Positions 43,580 through 51,445 of a stretch of 64,000 bases of DNA are shown here, in pieces. This DNA comes from Sphingobacterium psychroaquaticum (GTDB lineage: Bacteria; Bacteroidota; Bacteroidia; Sphingobacteriales; Sphingobacteriaceae). How positions within the stretch are numbered: position 1 is the stretch's first letter; each line of letters starts with the position of its first letter. The notes under the pieces are model-generated. The model had not been told where the DNA came from, did not search any database, and saw only the letters and a list, made by a program, of their open reading frames with translations. The stretch lies in assembly GCF_900177625.1 (NCBI RefSeq), contig NZ_FXAU01000002.1, forward strand, positions 209,707 through 273,706, given 5' to 3'. The position numbers and the translations under genes were made by a program.

Positions 43580-45631
43580 ATGAAAATTTTCAATAAAATT
43601 CTTTTATGTACAGTGGTCGCCACAACGGCCTTGTCCGTATCCTGTAAAAAATACTTAGACGTATCCTCTGAATTAGCGGATAACCTAACGATAGAGGGGG
43701 TCTTTGAGAACGCAGATTATACAAAACGTTGGCATGCAAACACGTTTAACTGTATCATCGAGTATTCCAAAAATGCCTCAAGCGCAGATGCTATGAGTAA
43801 CCCATGGTCAGCTATATCAGGTGAGTTGGTCAGTAACTTTGCACGAAACATTATGGTTTCCGGTTACACCGCGGGAAGCGCGGGGCACCACCGCTGGGCA
43901 ACCCAATACCAGTATATCCGACAAGCGACCATCTTCTTACAACGGGCCAAAGCTATTTCGGGCACCGGAAACACAGCACTCCCGCAAGATGAAGTAGATC
44001 GCATGAAAGATGAATCACGTTTTCTTCTTGCCTATGCCTATTTCACGTTATTGGAGTTATACGGCCCGGTCCCTTTAATAACCGAGCTTGCCGATGCGGA
44101 AAACCAAAATATTGATTATGCAAGAGCACCTATGGATGATGTAATCAATTATATCGACGGTCTTTTGGCCGCCGTTATTACATCCAAAAATTTACCGGCA
44201 ACCATCAAAAGCGAAAGCACCGTTACCCCATACAACACCGGGGAAATGGTACGCCCTACACTCTTAACCGCTTATGCCTTGCGCGCCAAATTATGGACTT
44301 ATGCCGCCTCAAAGCTTTTTAACGGAGGTTTCACGGAAAGTTTATCCATTGCCAATAAAGATGGAGCACGCCTCTTTCCAGACTACAATCCTGAGAAATG
44401 GCAAACAGCAAAACAACGTCTGGAAGAATTTCTAGCGTATGCACATGGTTTAGGCCATAAATTACATGTGGAGTACAACACAGGAGGAACAGTGATCAAC
44501 CCACATGAGTCCGTCTATCAGGTATTCCAAAAATACAATGACGAAATTATTTGGGCGACGGCATATAACAACTACAGTGATCCAAATGCGCAAGAACGAC
44601 GTTCAAATCCAGTAGATCTATACGCCAGTCCGACCAATTTTGCAAATATTGGAGTCTCCCAAGAAACGGTAGATGCCTTTTTTATGAGCAATGGAAAAAC
44701 AATCTACGATTCAGGTTCAGGGTATAAAGAAAACAACTTTATTACCGTAAAAAACCCAACGCACGTAAACAACAATGGAGATCAAAATGTGTACAATATG
44801 TATGCAGATAGAGAACCCCGTTTTTATGCTGCGGTAGGATACAACGGTAAAAGCTGGCACCTTCATGCCAATGAACATAATAATCCAAGTGGCGTGTACT
44901 ACCAATGGTATGGTCGAGGAAAACCATCGGGAATTGCAGGAGGCGAAAACTGGCCTAGAGCCGGATATCTGTTGTACAAATTCAAGCATCGCAGAATTGC
45001 ACAAGGAAGGACATCTATAGCAGTTGCTGGCGCATCAGGATCACCATTTACCGTGTACACCTCATGGTCTAGGCCATCCATCCTATTCCGACTGGCAGAT
45101 TTCTACTTGTACTATGCAGAAGTGTTAAACGAGATTAATCCAAATGATCCCAAAATTATTGAATACATAGACAAAATTCGTATCCGAGCAGGTATACCAG
45201 GCTACGCGCAAATGAACGCGAACCAAACAAAGACCGGTGTGATAGGCAATAAAGAGGCACAATTCAAAGCTATTGTACAAGAACGTCACGTGGAATTACT
45301 CGGAGAAGGCCAACGTTGGTTTGATTTACGCCGCTGGATGATCTGTGATCCCGTAGAGACAAATCAACCCGATAAAGGCGGAGTCGATGGTGATATGACA
45401 CGAATGTCAGGGATGAATATGAATGGTTTTGATAATGTCGCAATAAAATATGGTAATACCACAACAACGGTAAAGCCTTTGGGAGATCCAGACTCTTTCT
45501 TCCAACGAACAAAAATAGAAAACCGTCGATGGGTCAAAGAATACTACTGGTATCCGGTGCCACAAAATGAAATTAATAAAAGCAAAGGCCGCCTGTTGGT
45601 GCAAAATCCATTATGGCCTGTTGTTATTTAA
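43580..45631 (+). CDS. SusD/RagB-family lipoprotein (GH30/lyase locus)
   Basis: 683 residues, at the long end for SusD. Signal ends VSC (Cys 22) followed by KKYLDVSSELADNLTIEGVF (family start). The helical core includes DESRFLLAYAYFTLLELYGPVPL, in part, and the C-terminal signature is VQERHVELLGEGQRWFDLRRW (in part). It binds the glycan and lids the SusC channel. It is the last gene of this plus-strand operon and is followed by a strong terminator. Confidence 0.94.
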   Translation: MKIFNKILLCTVVATTALSVSCKKYLDVSSELADNLTIEGVFENADYTKRWHANTFNCIIEYSKNASSADAMSNPWSAISGELVSNFARNIMVSGYTAGSAGHHRWATQYQYIRQATIFLQRAKAISGTGNTALPQDEVDRMKDESRFLLAYAYFTLLELYGPVPLITELADAENQNIDYARAPMDDVINYIDGLLAAVITSKNLPATIKSESTVTPYNTGEMVRPTLLTAYALRAKLWTYAASKLFNGGFTESLSIANKDGARLFPDYNPEKWQTAKQRLEEFLAYAHGLGHKLHVEYNTGGTVINPHESVYQVFQKYNDEIIWATAYNNYSDPNAQERRSNPVDLYASPTNFANIGVSQETVDAFFMSNGKTIYDSGSGYKENNFITVKNPTHVNNNGDQNVYNMYADREPRFYAAVGYNGKSWHLHANEHNNPSGVYYQWYGRGKPSGIAGGENWPRAGYLLYKFKHRRIAQGRTSIAVAGASGSPFTVYTSWSRPSILFRLADFYLYYAEVLNEINPNDPKIIEYIDKIRIRAGIPGYAQMNANQTKTGVIGNKEAQFKAIVQERHVELLGEGQRWFDLRRWMICDPVETNQPDKGGVDGDMTRMSGMNMNGFDNVAIKYGNTTTTVKPLGDPDSFFQRTKIENRRWVKEYYWYPVPQNEINKSKGRLLVQNPLWPVVI

Positions 45632-45658
45632 TCGCAATCAATTTTAATGCTTTCCAAT

Positions 45659-45690
45659 AAAAAAGCGCCCTACTAATCAGGGCGCTTTTA
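45659..45690. terminator. Bidirectional terminator
   Basis: AAAAGCGCCCT (45661-45671) and AGGGCGCTTTT (45679-45689) form an 11-bp perfect stem with a 7-nt loop. T and A tracts on the two sides allow it to end both susD (plus) and the methyltransferase gene (minus). Confidence 0.85.
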
Positions 45691-45718
45691 TTATTTAAAA
45701 AACTAGCGTCGGTGCGTA

Positions 45719-46621
45719 CTATTTTGCAAACTTGCGAAACTTACCAAACACCCCTAAAGGTAATTTTGGTCCTGCTGTCGCTTGCAAATACAATTCACCA
45801 ATTTCTAAATTCTCTACCGCCGGAAAAGCAGTTTTAATCAAATTCTCTACAATTACAGAAGAAAAACCTAACGAATAGGTATTTAAAATCAAGAAGTGCT
45901 CCTTCGGATCCAACAACTGCACAACATCCGTCATCATTTCCATGATATGATCTTCGAGTTTCCATTTCTCCCCTTTAGGACCATGCCCATAGGCTGGTGG
46001 GTCCAAGATAATACCATTATACGTATTCCCACGTTTCAGCTCGCGTTTCACAAACTTCAACGCATCTTCAACAACCCAACGGATATTATCTAAATCCGAA
46101 ATCTCCTGATTCTCATTGGCCCAGGTTACAACCTGCTTGATCGAGTCAACATGCGTTGTATCTGCCCCAGCGGCCTTCGCCATTAATGAAGCTCCACCCG
46201 TATACGCAAAAAGGTTAAGTACTTTAGGTTTCTCCGTCTGGAAACTCTTTACAGATTCCGAGATATAGTCCCAATTGACAGCCTGCTCCGGAAAAATACC
46301 AACATGTTTAAACGAAGTCAATCCTAAGCGAAATTTAATCGCAGCGTCTTTATTTTTATACGTAATGTGCCAACGATCCGGTGTATGTGGATTCTTCTTC
46401 ATCCACTCCCCAGAAGTTGCCGACCGTCCCCTAAATTTAATGTGGTAACGTTTATTCCATTCGGCATCGCCTAAAGTTTTCGGCCAAACGGCCTGTGGCT
46501 CCGGACGAATCAAAATTAGATCACCAAAACGTTCTAATTTTTCGAAATTACCACAGTCGATTAATTCATAATCTTTCCAATGTTGTGGTGTAAGAAGTTG
46601 TATTTGTGTTGTTGTCGACAA
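45719..46621 (-). CDS. Class I SAM-dependent methyltransferase (RlmI/RlmK-like)
   Basis: 300 residues, cytoplasmic. Motif I is VLNLFAYTGGASLMAKAAGA and motif IV is ILDPPAYGHGPKGEKW, with an N-terminal beta domain (LERFGDLILIRPEPQAVW). This is the RlmI/RlmK-like layout, so the target is probably rRNA, but the N-terminal PUA domain typical of RlmI is not evident. The only start that keeps the N-terminal family residues (IQLLTPQHWKDYELIDCG) is TTG 46621; an in-frame TGA lies upstream and there is no ATG between. It sits 31 bp after the MlaF gene and has its own -7 element. Confidence 0.85.
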   Translation of the reverse strand: MSTTTQIQLLTPQHWKDYELIDCGNFEKLERFGDLILIRPEPQAVWPKTLGDAEWNKRYHIKFRGRSATSGEWMKKNPHTPDRWHITYKNKDAAIKFRLGLTSFKHVGIFPEQAVNWDYISESVKSFQTEKPKVLNLFAYTGGASLMAKAAGADTTHVDSIKQVVTWANENQEISDLDNIRWVVEDALKFVKRELKRGNTYNGIILDPPAYGHGPKGEKWKLEDHIMEMMTDVVQLLDPKEHFLILNTYSLGFSSVIVENLIKTAFPAVENLEIGELYLQATAGPKLPLGVFGKFRKFAK

Positions 46622-46638
46622 AGTATTAAAATTTGGGG

Positions 46639-46646
46639 CAAAGATA
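46639..46646 (-). promoter_or_regulatory. -7 promoter element of the methyltransferase gene
   Basis: Minus-strand TATCTTTG matches TAnnTTTG. It predicts a start near 46632, leaving only about 10 nt before the TTG start codon. No clear -33 element is seen. Confidence 0.45.
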
Positions 46647-46652
46647 CATCAT

Positions 46653-47408
46653 TTATTTTATTGTTGATCGTGCGGCTTTCATCAACGGACTGGCAAACAC
46701 AAAATCGTTTAATTCCTGAACGTCTGATTGAAGCATATCTTTGTTCGAACCTTCCCAAAACTTCATTCCTTTGTACAAAAAGAGAATGTAATCTCCAATA
46801 CCCATTACCGAATTCATATCGTGCGTAACCACAATAGTTGTACACTGATACTCCTCGGTAAGTTCCTGAATCAGCTCATCAATAAGGATGGCTGTTGCCG
46901 GATCAAGTCCAGAGTTAGGTTCATCACAAAAAAGGTACTTCGGACTCATACTAATCGCCCGAGCAATTCCCACCCGCTTCTTCATTCCGCCAGACAGCTC
47001 TGAAGGATAAAGCTTATTTGTGTCCTTTAAGTTTACCCGATCCAAGCAAAAATTTGCACGCTCCAACTTCTCTTTACGACTCATGTCCGTAAACATATCT
47101 AAAGCAAAAACAATATTCTGTTCCACCGTCATAGAATCAAAAAGAGCCGAATTTTGAAACAACATACCAATCTCTCGACGAATAGATACGCGTTCATCGG
47201 CATTCATGACCGTAAACTCCTGTGCATCGAAGAAAACATGGCCTTCCTCCGGTTCATGCAAACCAACAATACACTTTAATAAGGTACTCTTTCCCGATCC
47301 TGACCCTCCAATAATCAAACTCACTTTCCCCGGCTCAAAAGTAGCATCAATCCCGTTAAGGACATGATTATCACCAAAGGACTTATGAATATTTTGTATT
47401 TCAATCAT
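46653..47408 (-). CDS. MlaF-like ABC transporter ATP-binding protein
   Basis: 251 residues. Walker A is GGSGSGKST (about 35-43), the Q loop is GMLFQNSALFD, the signature LSGGMKKRVGIARA, Walker B YLFCDEPNSGLDP and the switch His VVTHDM. The family is the ATPase of Mce/Mla-type lipid transporters, which keep outer-membrane lipid asymmetry by moving phospholipids between membranes. It is 2 bp from the MlaE permease gene. A substrate-binding MlaD/Mce gene, expected for a full system, is not in this window. Confidence 0.9.
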   Translation of the reverse strand: MIEIQNIHKSFGDNHVLNGIDATFEPGKVSLIIGGSGSGKSTLLKCIVGLHEPEEGHVFFDAQEFTVMNADERVSIRREIGMLFQNSALFDSMTVEQNIVFALDMFTDMSRKEKLERANFCLDRVNLKDTNKLYPSELSGGMKKRVGIARAISMSPKYLFCDEPNSGLDPATAILIDELIQELTEEYQCTTIVVTHDMNSVMGIGDYILFLYKGMKFWEGSNKDMLQSDVQELNDFVFASPLMKAARSTIK

Positions 47409-47410
47409 CT

Positions 47411-48145
47411 TTACAACATCAATGCAGTAATTATATAATCACAAGCAAGAATAGCAATACAACCGATTACCACCGCTTGCGTCCCTGCCTGCCCAACTTC
47501 GAGCGCTCCCCCACGCACATAAAACCCTTTGTACGCCGGTACCGAAGTAATAATGAAACCGAATATAAACGCTTTCACTAGTGCAACGACAATGGTAAAA
47601 CCATTAAAGCCACCCTGAATACCCTGAATATAGTCATTCGGTGCAACGGCACCCGACATAGCCCCACCGATCAAACCTCCACAAATAGCACAAAATATAG
47701 CGATAATAACGAGTACGGGCATCATGATAATGCCGGCAACTATTTTAGGTAAAATCAAGTAACCCGGCGCGTTAACACCCATAATTTCTAAAGCATCAAT
47801 CTGCTCTGTCACACGCATAGAACCGATCTGCGAAGAGATGGAAGAACCGACCTTTCCCATAAGAACCAATGCCGAAATCGTAGGGCCTAATTCTAAAATA
47901 TTAGAATCTCGATTTATCTGCCCAATTACAGTCGACGGAATCAAATCGGAAACCAACTGAAACGCGATTTGCAAGGTCATGACGGCACCGATAAAAGTAG
48001 AAATAATCAAAATCAACCCCAATGAACCGATACCTATTTCATTCATTTCATGAAAAATCTCTTTCAAATAAATTTTCCATTTCTCTGGTCTTCTAAAAAC
48101 GCTCCGTAGCAGGAGTACATACTTACCGAAGTGGTGGAATATCAT
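47411..48145 (-). CDS. MlaE-family ABC permease
   Basis: 244 residues with about five membrane helices: LGLILIISTFIGAVMTLQIA, LGPTISALVLMGKVGSSISS (the MlaE signature), ILPKIVAGIIMMPVLVIIAI, LVKAFIFGFIITSVPAYKGF and VIGCIAILACDYIITALML. It is the inner-membrane subunit of the lipid transporter and pairs with the ATPase encoded next. It is divergent from the LiaF-like gene, with 286 bp between the starts. Confidence 0.92.
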   Translation of the reverse strand: MIFHHFGKYVLLLRSVFRRPEKWKIYLKEIFHEMNEIGIGSLGLILIISTFIGAVMTLQIAFQLVSDLIPSTVIGQINRDSNILELGPTISALVLMGKVGSSISSQIGSMRVTEQIDALEIMGVNAPGYLILPKIVAGIIMMPVLVIIAIFCAICGGLIGGAMSGAVAPNDYIQGIQGGFNGFTIVVALVKAFIFGFIITSVPAYKGFYVRGGALEVGQAGTQAVVIGCIAILACDYIITALML

Positions 48146-48384
48146 AGAATGCTATTCATTTATTGTTAATACTATCGCAATATACGCATTAGGGGAAGAA
48201 AACTTACCGATACAAAGGTTTATTTCACCGACTATAATAACAAAGTAGCCTAAAAGAGGTTTGATAAAACGACCGTAAATTTTACTTTCGCATCATACAA
48301 AGTGACGCGCTGCAAACCGAAAACAAGGTGAATTAAAGCAAAGTGAAGGTGCTTTTGGAACGCTTATCCGTGCGCCATTAAAAA

Positions 48385-48415
48385 TTGCACATGAAAGCAA
48401 AATTATATAAGTTTA
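48385..48415 (+). promoter_or_regulatory. Promoter of the LiaF-like gene
   Basis: TTG (48385-48387), a 20-nt spacer and TAAGTTTA (48408-48415) fit the Bacteroidota pattern TTG-N17-23-TAnnTTTG with one mismatch. The start would be near 48421, about 11 nt before the ATG. The rest of the 286-bp gap shows nothing else distinct. Confidence 0.5.
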
Positions 48416-48431
48416 CATAGAATTAGAACGT

Positions 48432-49361
48432 ATGGAAAATAAAATAACTTCGGGAATCTGGTTTGTCTTTATAGGATTGATTCTGCTGCTGCATAATTTA
48501 AACGTTATTGACTTCAATTTCTGGGCTACCCTAAAATTTTGGCCGCTCCTGATTGTGATCATCGGAATAAATCTGATGGTACAGAATAAGACATATGGCA
48601 CCTATATTAAGATTGGCGCGAACGTTCTCTTTTTGGGATGGATATTATTCGTCGGTCTTACCTCCCGCAGTTCCGATTGGCGGGAAGCATTATTTACAAA
48701 CAGGAACGTAAACATAAGCGACCTGGATGGTGATGAGCACTTCGCTAGTGAGGTCAGTTTACCATTAGACAGCCTCACCACAGAAGCAAAACTGGAATTC
48801 AATGGTGGAGCAGGCACATTCAACTTAAAAGCTGAAGCCTCAAATAACCTCATTCACGGAATCAACAAAGACAACTCTTCGGGACTATACGTAAAAGGAA
48901 CGGTGTCAGATAGCATGCCAAAGGTAGAACTCAACGTGAAACCTATGGAAAAAAAACAAAAGAAAGCTGGTCCAACAGACATCACACTTAATTCCAATGT
49001 ACTATGGAACATGGAGTTAAATTATGGCGCAGCAACCATTGCCGGAGACCTTTCGACCCTACGGGTTAAAACACTGGAAATTAATACCGGAGCAAGTACC
49101 ATGAGCCTGAAGCTAGGCATGCCCCAATCGGGAGTATCATCAATTGAAATCGCAACAGGAGCATCCACAATTGATTTCAATATTCCAAAGGATGCAGCGG
49201 TACGCGTGAAATATTCAGCCTTCTTATCCAGCAACAGTTTCGAAGGATTAGAAACCAAAGGAAAGGGAGTCGCGCAGACACAAAACTTTGATGCCGCTAC
49301 AAACAAATATGAAATCCAGATTGATGGAGCAGCAAATACCTTTTCGATTCACCGTTACTAA
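48432..49361 (+). CDS. LiaI/LiaF-like membrane protein
   Basis: 309 residues. Three hydrophobic segments open the protein: SGIWFVFIGLILLLHNLNVI, FWPLLIVIIGINLMV and IGANVLFLGWILFVGL, a LiaI/DUF5668-like unit. The rest (about 90-309) is a beta-solenoid-like domain as in LiaF C-termini, with LNYGAATIAGDLSTLRVKTL and INTGASTMSLKLG as similar repeats. In Firmicutes LiaF senses envelope stress; in Bacteroidota the role is unknown. It precedes ispG by 29 bp, but ispG has its own -7 element. Confidence 0.8.
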   Translation: MENKITSGIWFVFIGLILLLHNLNVIDFNFWATLKFWPLLIVIIGINLMVQNKTYGTYIKIGANVLFLGWILFVGLTSRSSDWREALFTNRNVNISDLDGDEHFASEVSLPLDSLTTEAKLEFNGGAGTFNLKAEASNNLIHGINKDNSSGLYVKGTVSDSMPKVELNVKPMEKKQKKAGPTDITLNSNVLWNMELNYGAATIAGDLSTLRVKTLEINTGASTMSLKLGMPQSGVSSIEIATGASTIDFNIPKDAAVRVKYSAFLSSNSFEGLETKGKGVAQTQNFDAATNKYEIQIDGAANTFSIHRY

Positions 49362-49373
49362 GTAGAAAATACC

Positions 49374-49381
49374 TAACTTTG
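49374..49381 (+). promoter_or_regulatory. -7 promoter element of ispG
   Basis: TAACTTTG matches TAnnTTTG and lies 9 bp before the ispG ATG, so the transcript would be nearly leaderless. No TTG at the usual -33 distance was found. Confidence 0.45.
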
Positions 49382-49390
49382 TAGGTAGAG

Positions 49391-51412
49391 ATGGACACAG
49401 AAAACGCAAGCACACTGCCGGGGTTATATTGTAACTCCAAAACAACATATAGTCGCTTTTTAACCAGAGAAGTTACCATTGGAGATGTTCCAATGGGCGC
49501 ACATCACCCAATCCGTATCCAAAGTATGACAACAGTCGATACCATGGATACGATGGGATCCGTAGCCCAAACCATGAAGATGGTTGATGCCGGTTGTGAA
49601 TATGTGCGTATCACGGCTCCAAGTATCAAGGAAGCAGAAAATCTTGGTAACATAAAAAAAGAACTTCGTCTACGAGGATATAATGTGCCCCTAGTAGCAG
49701 ATATACATTTTACGCCGAATGCAGCCGAAGTTGCAGCACGGATCGTCGAAAAAGTACGTGTCAATCCCGGAAATTATGCCGACAAGAAGAAGTTCGACCA
49801 ACTGGAATATACCGATATGGCTTACCAGGGGGAGCTCGAACGTATCTATAAAAAGTTTGCCCCATTAGTCGGTATCTGTAAAGAATACGGGACAGCCATG
49901 CGTATCGGCACCAATCATGGATCCCTATCGGATCGCATTATGAGCCGCTACGGCGATACCCCAGAAGGGATGGTAGAATCAGCCTTGGAGTTTATGCGTA
50001 TCTGTGAGGATCTCAACTTCTACAATCTTACGGTCTCAATGAAATCGTCCAACCCACAAGTGATGGTACAAGCGTACCGTTTGCTGGTGGAGAAAATGGT
50101 AGCCGAACAAATGAACTACCCGCTCCACTTGGGAGTCACCGAAGCGGGAGACGGTGAAGATGGCCGGATAAAATCGGCAGTCGGCATCGGCACTTTATTG
50201 GAAGACGGTCTCGGGGACACGGTGCGTGTTTCGCTTACCGAAGAGCCAGAAAAAGAAGCCCCTGTAGCCATTGCTCTAGTCAACAGGTACAGCAACAGAG
50301 CCAAGCAATTATCCACTGCGCCAACGCGCGAAATCATTAATATATCAGGAAACACAAAGACCGAACCCTATCAAGCTGCCGAAGTAAATACATTTGTGGG
50401 CGGAGCCTTGGTTCCACGTGTAATCGTAGATATCTCTCGCGAAAACCTTAAAGACCCGTTCATCTTGACCGCCGTAGGATATCGATACGATGCCCTAAAT
50501 GACAAATACCATATGGGCGATCAGTCTGTCGATTTTGTGTATTTAGGAGATGCCTTGCCATCGTTCACTTTACCAGGAAACCTGAAAGTCTTGTACAATT
50601 ATGCAACATGGTTGACACTAAAAGACAAAGCGAATAAACATCCGGTATACACCATTACTGCTTTTTTGGACGCAACCGATAAGGACGCCTCCTTGAACCT
50701 CGTTCGAATCACGAATGACGACCTCCTGACAGATGAGTTTGCACATCTATCGTTGGATAAGACTGTCGTTTTCCTACTCGAAACAACACATACCCACGGT
50801 ATGGCAGACCAGCGTCAATTTTTTAATAATATAAAGTCAATCGGTCTCGACACACCGGTGATCATCCGAAGAAGCTACCCCGCAGCTGAATTTTCAGGAC
50901 CTGTAGGCGACATCATGGACCCGGAAGAACCGATTTCCAAATTACAGCTATACGCAGCGACTGACTTAGGTGCTTTGTTAATCGATGGACTAGGCTCCGG
51001 TATTTGGATCGACTCTCCTGCCACATCAATAAACCACCTGGCTTCGATTTCCTTTGGTGTGTTACAAGCTACACGCTCACGCATCTCAAAGACCGAGTAT
51101 ATATCGTGCCCAAGTTGTGGCCGTACACTTTTTGATCTGCAAGAGACAACACAGATGATCCGAAGCCGCACAAGCCATCTAAAAGGACTAAAAATAGCCA
51201 TTATGGGCTGTATTGTAAATGGCCCAGGTGAAATGGCAGATGCCGATTATGGATATGTTGGCGCAGGCCCAGACAAGATTACTTTATACCGTGGAAAGGA
51301 AGTCGTAAAAAGAAATGTAGGCGCGACAAAAGCGCTCGATGAACTCATAGATATTATCAAGAACGACGGACTTTGGGTCGATGTCGACCTTGCGGAATCG
51401 ATCGAAAATTAA
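49391..51412 (+). CDS. ispG: 4-hydroxy-3-methylbut-2-enyl-diphosphate synthase, long form
   Basis: 673 residues. It catalyses the reductive ring opening of MEcPP to HMBPP in the non-mevalonate isoprenoid pathway, using a 4Fe-4S cluster. The N-terminal TIM barrel begins at VTIGDVPMGAHHPIRIQSMT (in part) with RITAPSIKEAENL. The cluster ligands are Cys 573, Cys 576 (CPSCGRT) and Cys 607, with Glu 614 in MGCIVNGPGEMADADYGYVG (20 residues). The insert of about 260 residues between the two domains marks the three-domain form seen in Bacteroidota, Chlamydiae and plants. It converges on priA. Confidence 0.97.
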   Translation: MDTENASTLPGLYCNSKTTYSRFLTREVTIGDVPMGAHHPIRIQSMTTVDTMDTMGSVAQTMKMVDAGCEYVRITAPSIKEAENLGNIKKELRLRGYNVPLVADIHFTPNAAEVAARIVEKVRVNPGNYADKKKFDQLEYTDMAYQGELERIYKKFAPLVGICKEYGTAMRIGTNHGSLSDRIMSRYGDTPEGMVESALEFMRICEDLNFYNLTVSMKSSNPQVMVQAYRLLVEKMVAEQMNYPLHLGVTEAGDGEDGRIKSAVGIGTLLEDGLGDTVRVSLTEEPEKEAPVAIALVNRYSNRAKQLSTAPTREIINISGNTKTEPYQAAEVNTFVGGALVPRVIVDISRENLKDPFILTAVGYRYDALNDKYHMGDQSVDFVYLGDALPSFTLPGNLKVLYNYATWLTLKDKANKHPVYTITAFLDATDKDASLNLVRITNDDLLTDEFAHLSLDKTVVFLLETTHTHGMADQRQFFNNIKSIGLDTPVIIRRSYPAAEFSGPVGDIMDPEEPISKLQLYAATDLGALLIDGLGSGIWIDSPATSINHLASISFGVLQATRSRISKTEYISCPSCGRTLFDLQETTQMIRSRTSHLKGLKIAIMGCIVNGPGEMADADYGYVGAGPDKITLYRGKEVVKRNVGATKALDELIDIIKNDGLWVDVDLAESIEN

Positions 51413-51415
51413 TCC

Positions 51416-51445
51416 AAAAAAACGATCCGTACTTAGTACGGATCG
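51416..51445 (-). terminator. Terminator of priA overlapping its stop codon
   Basis: CGATCCGTAC (51423-51432) and GTACGGATCG (51436-51445) form ten perfect pairs around TTA, which is the priA stop codon read on the minus strand. Seven U follow. The last priA codons are therefore part of the terminator stem. Confidence 0.8.
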
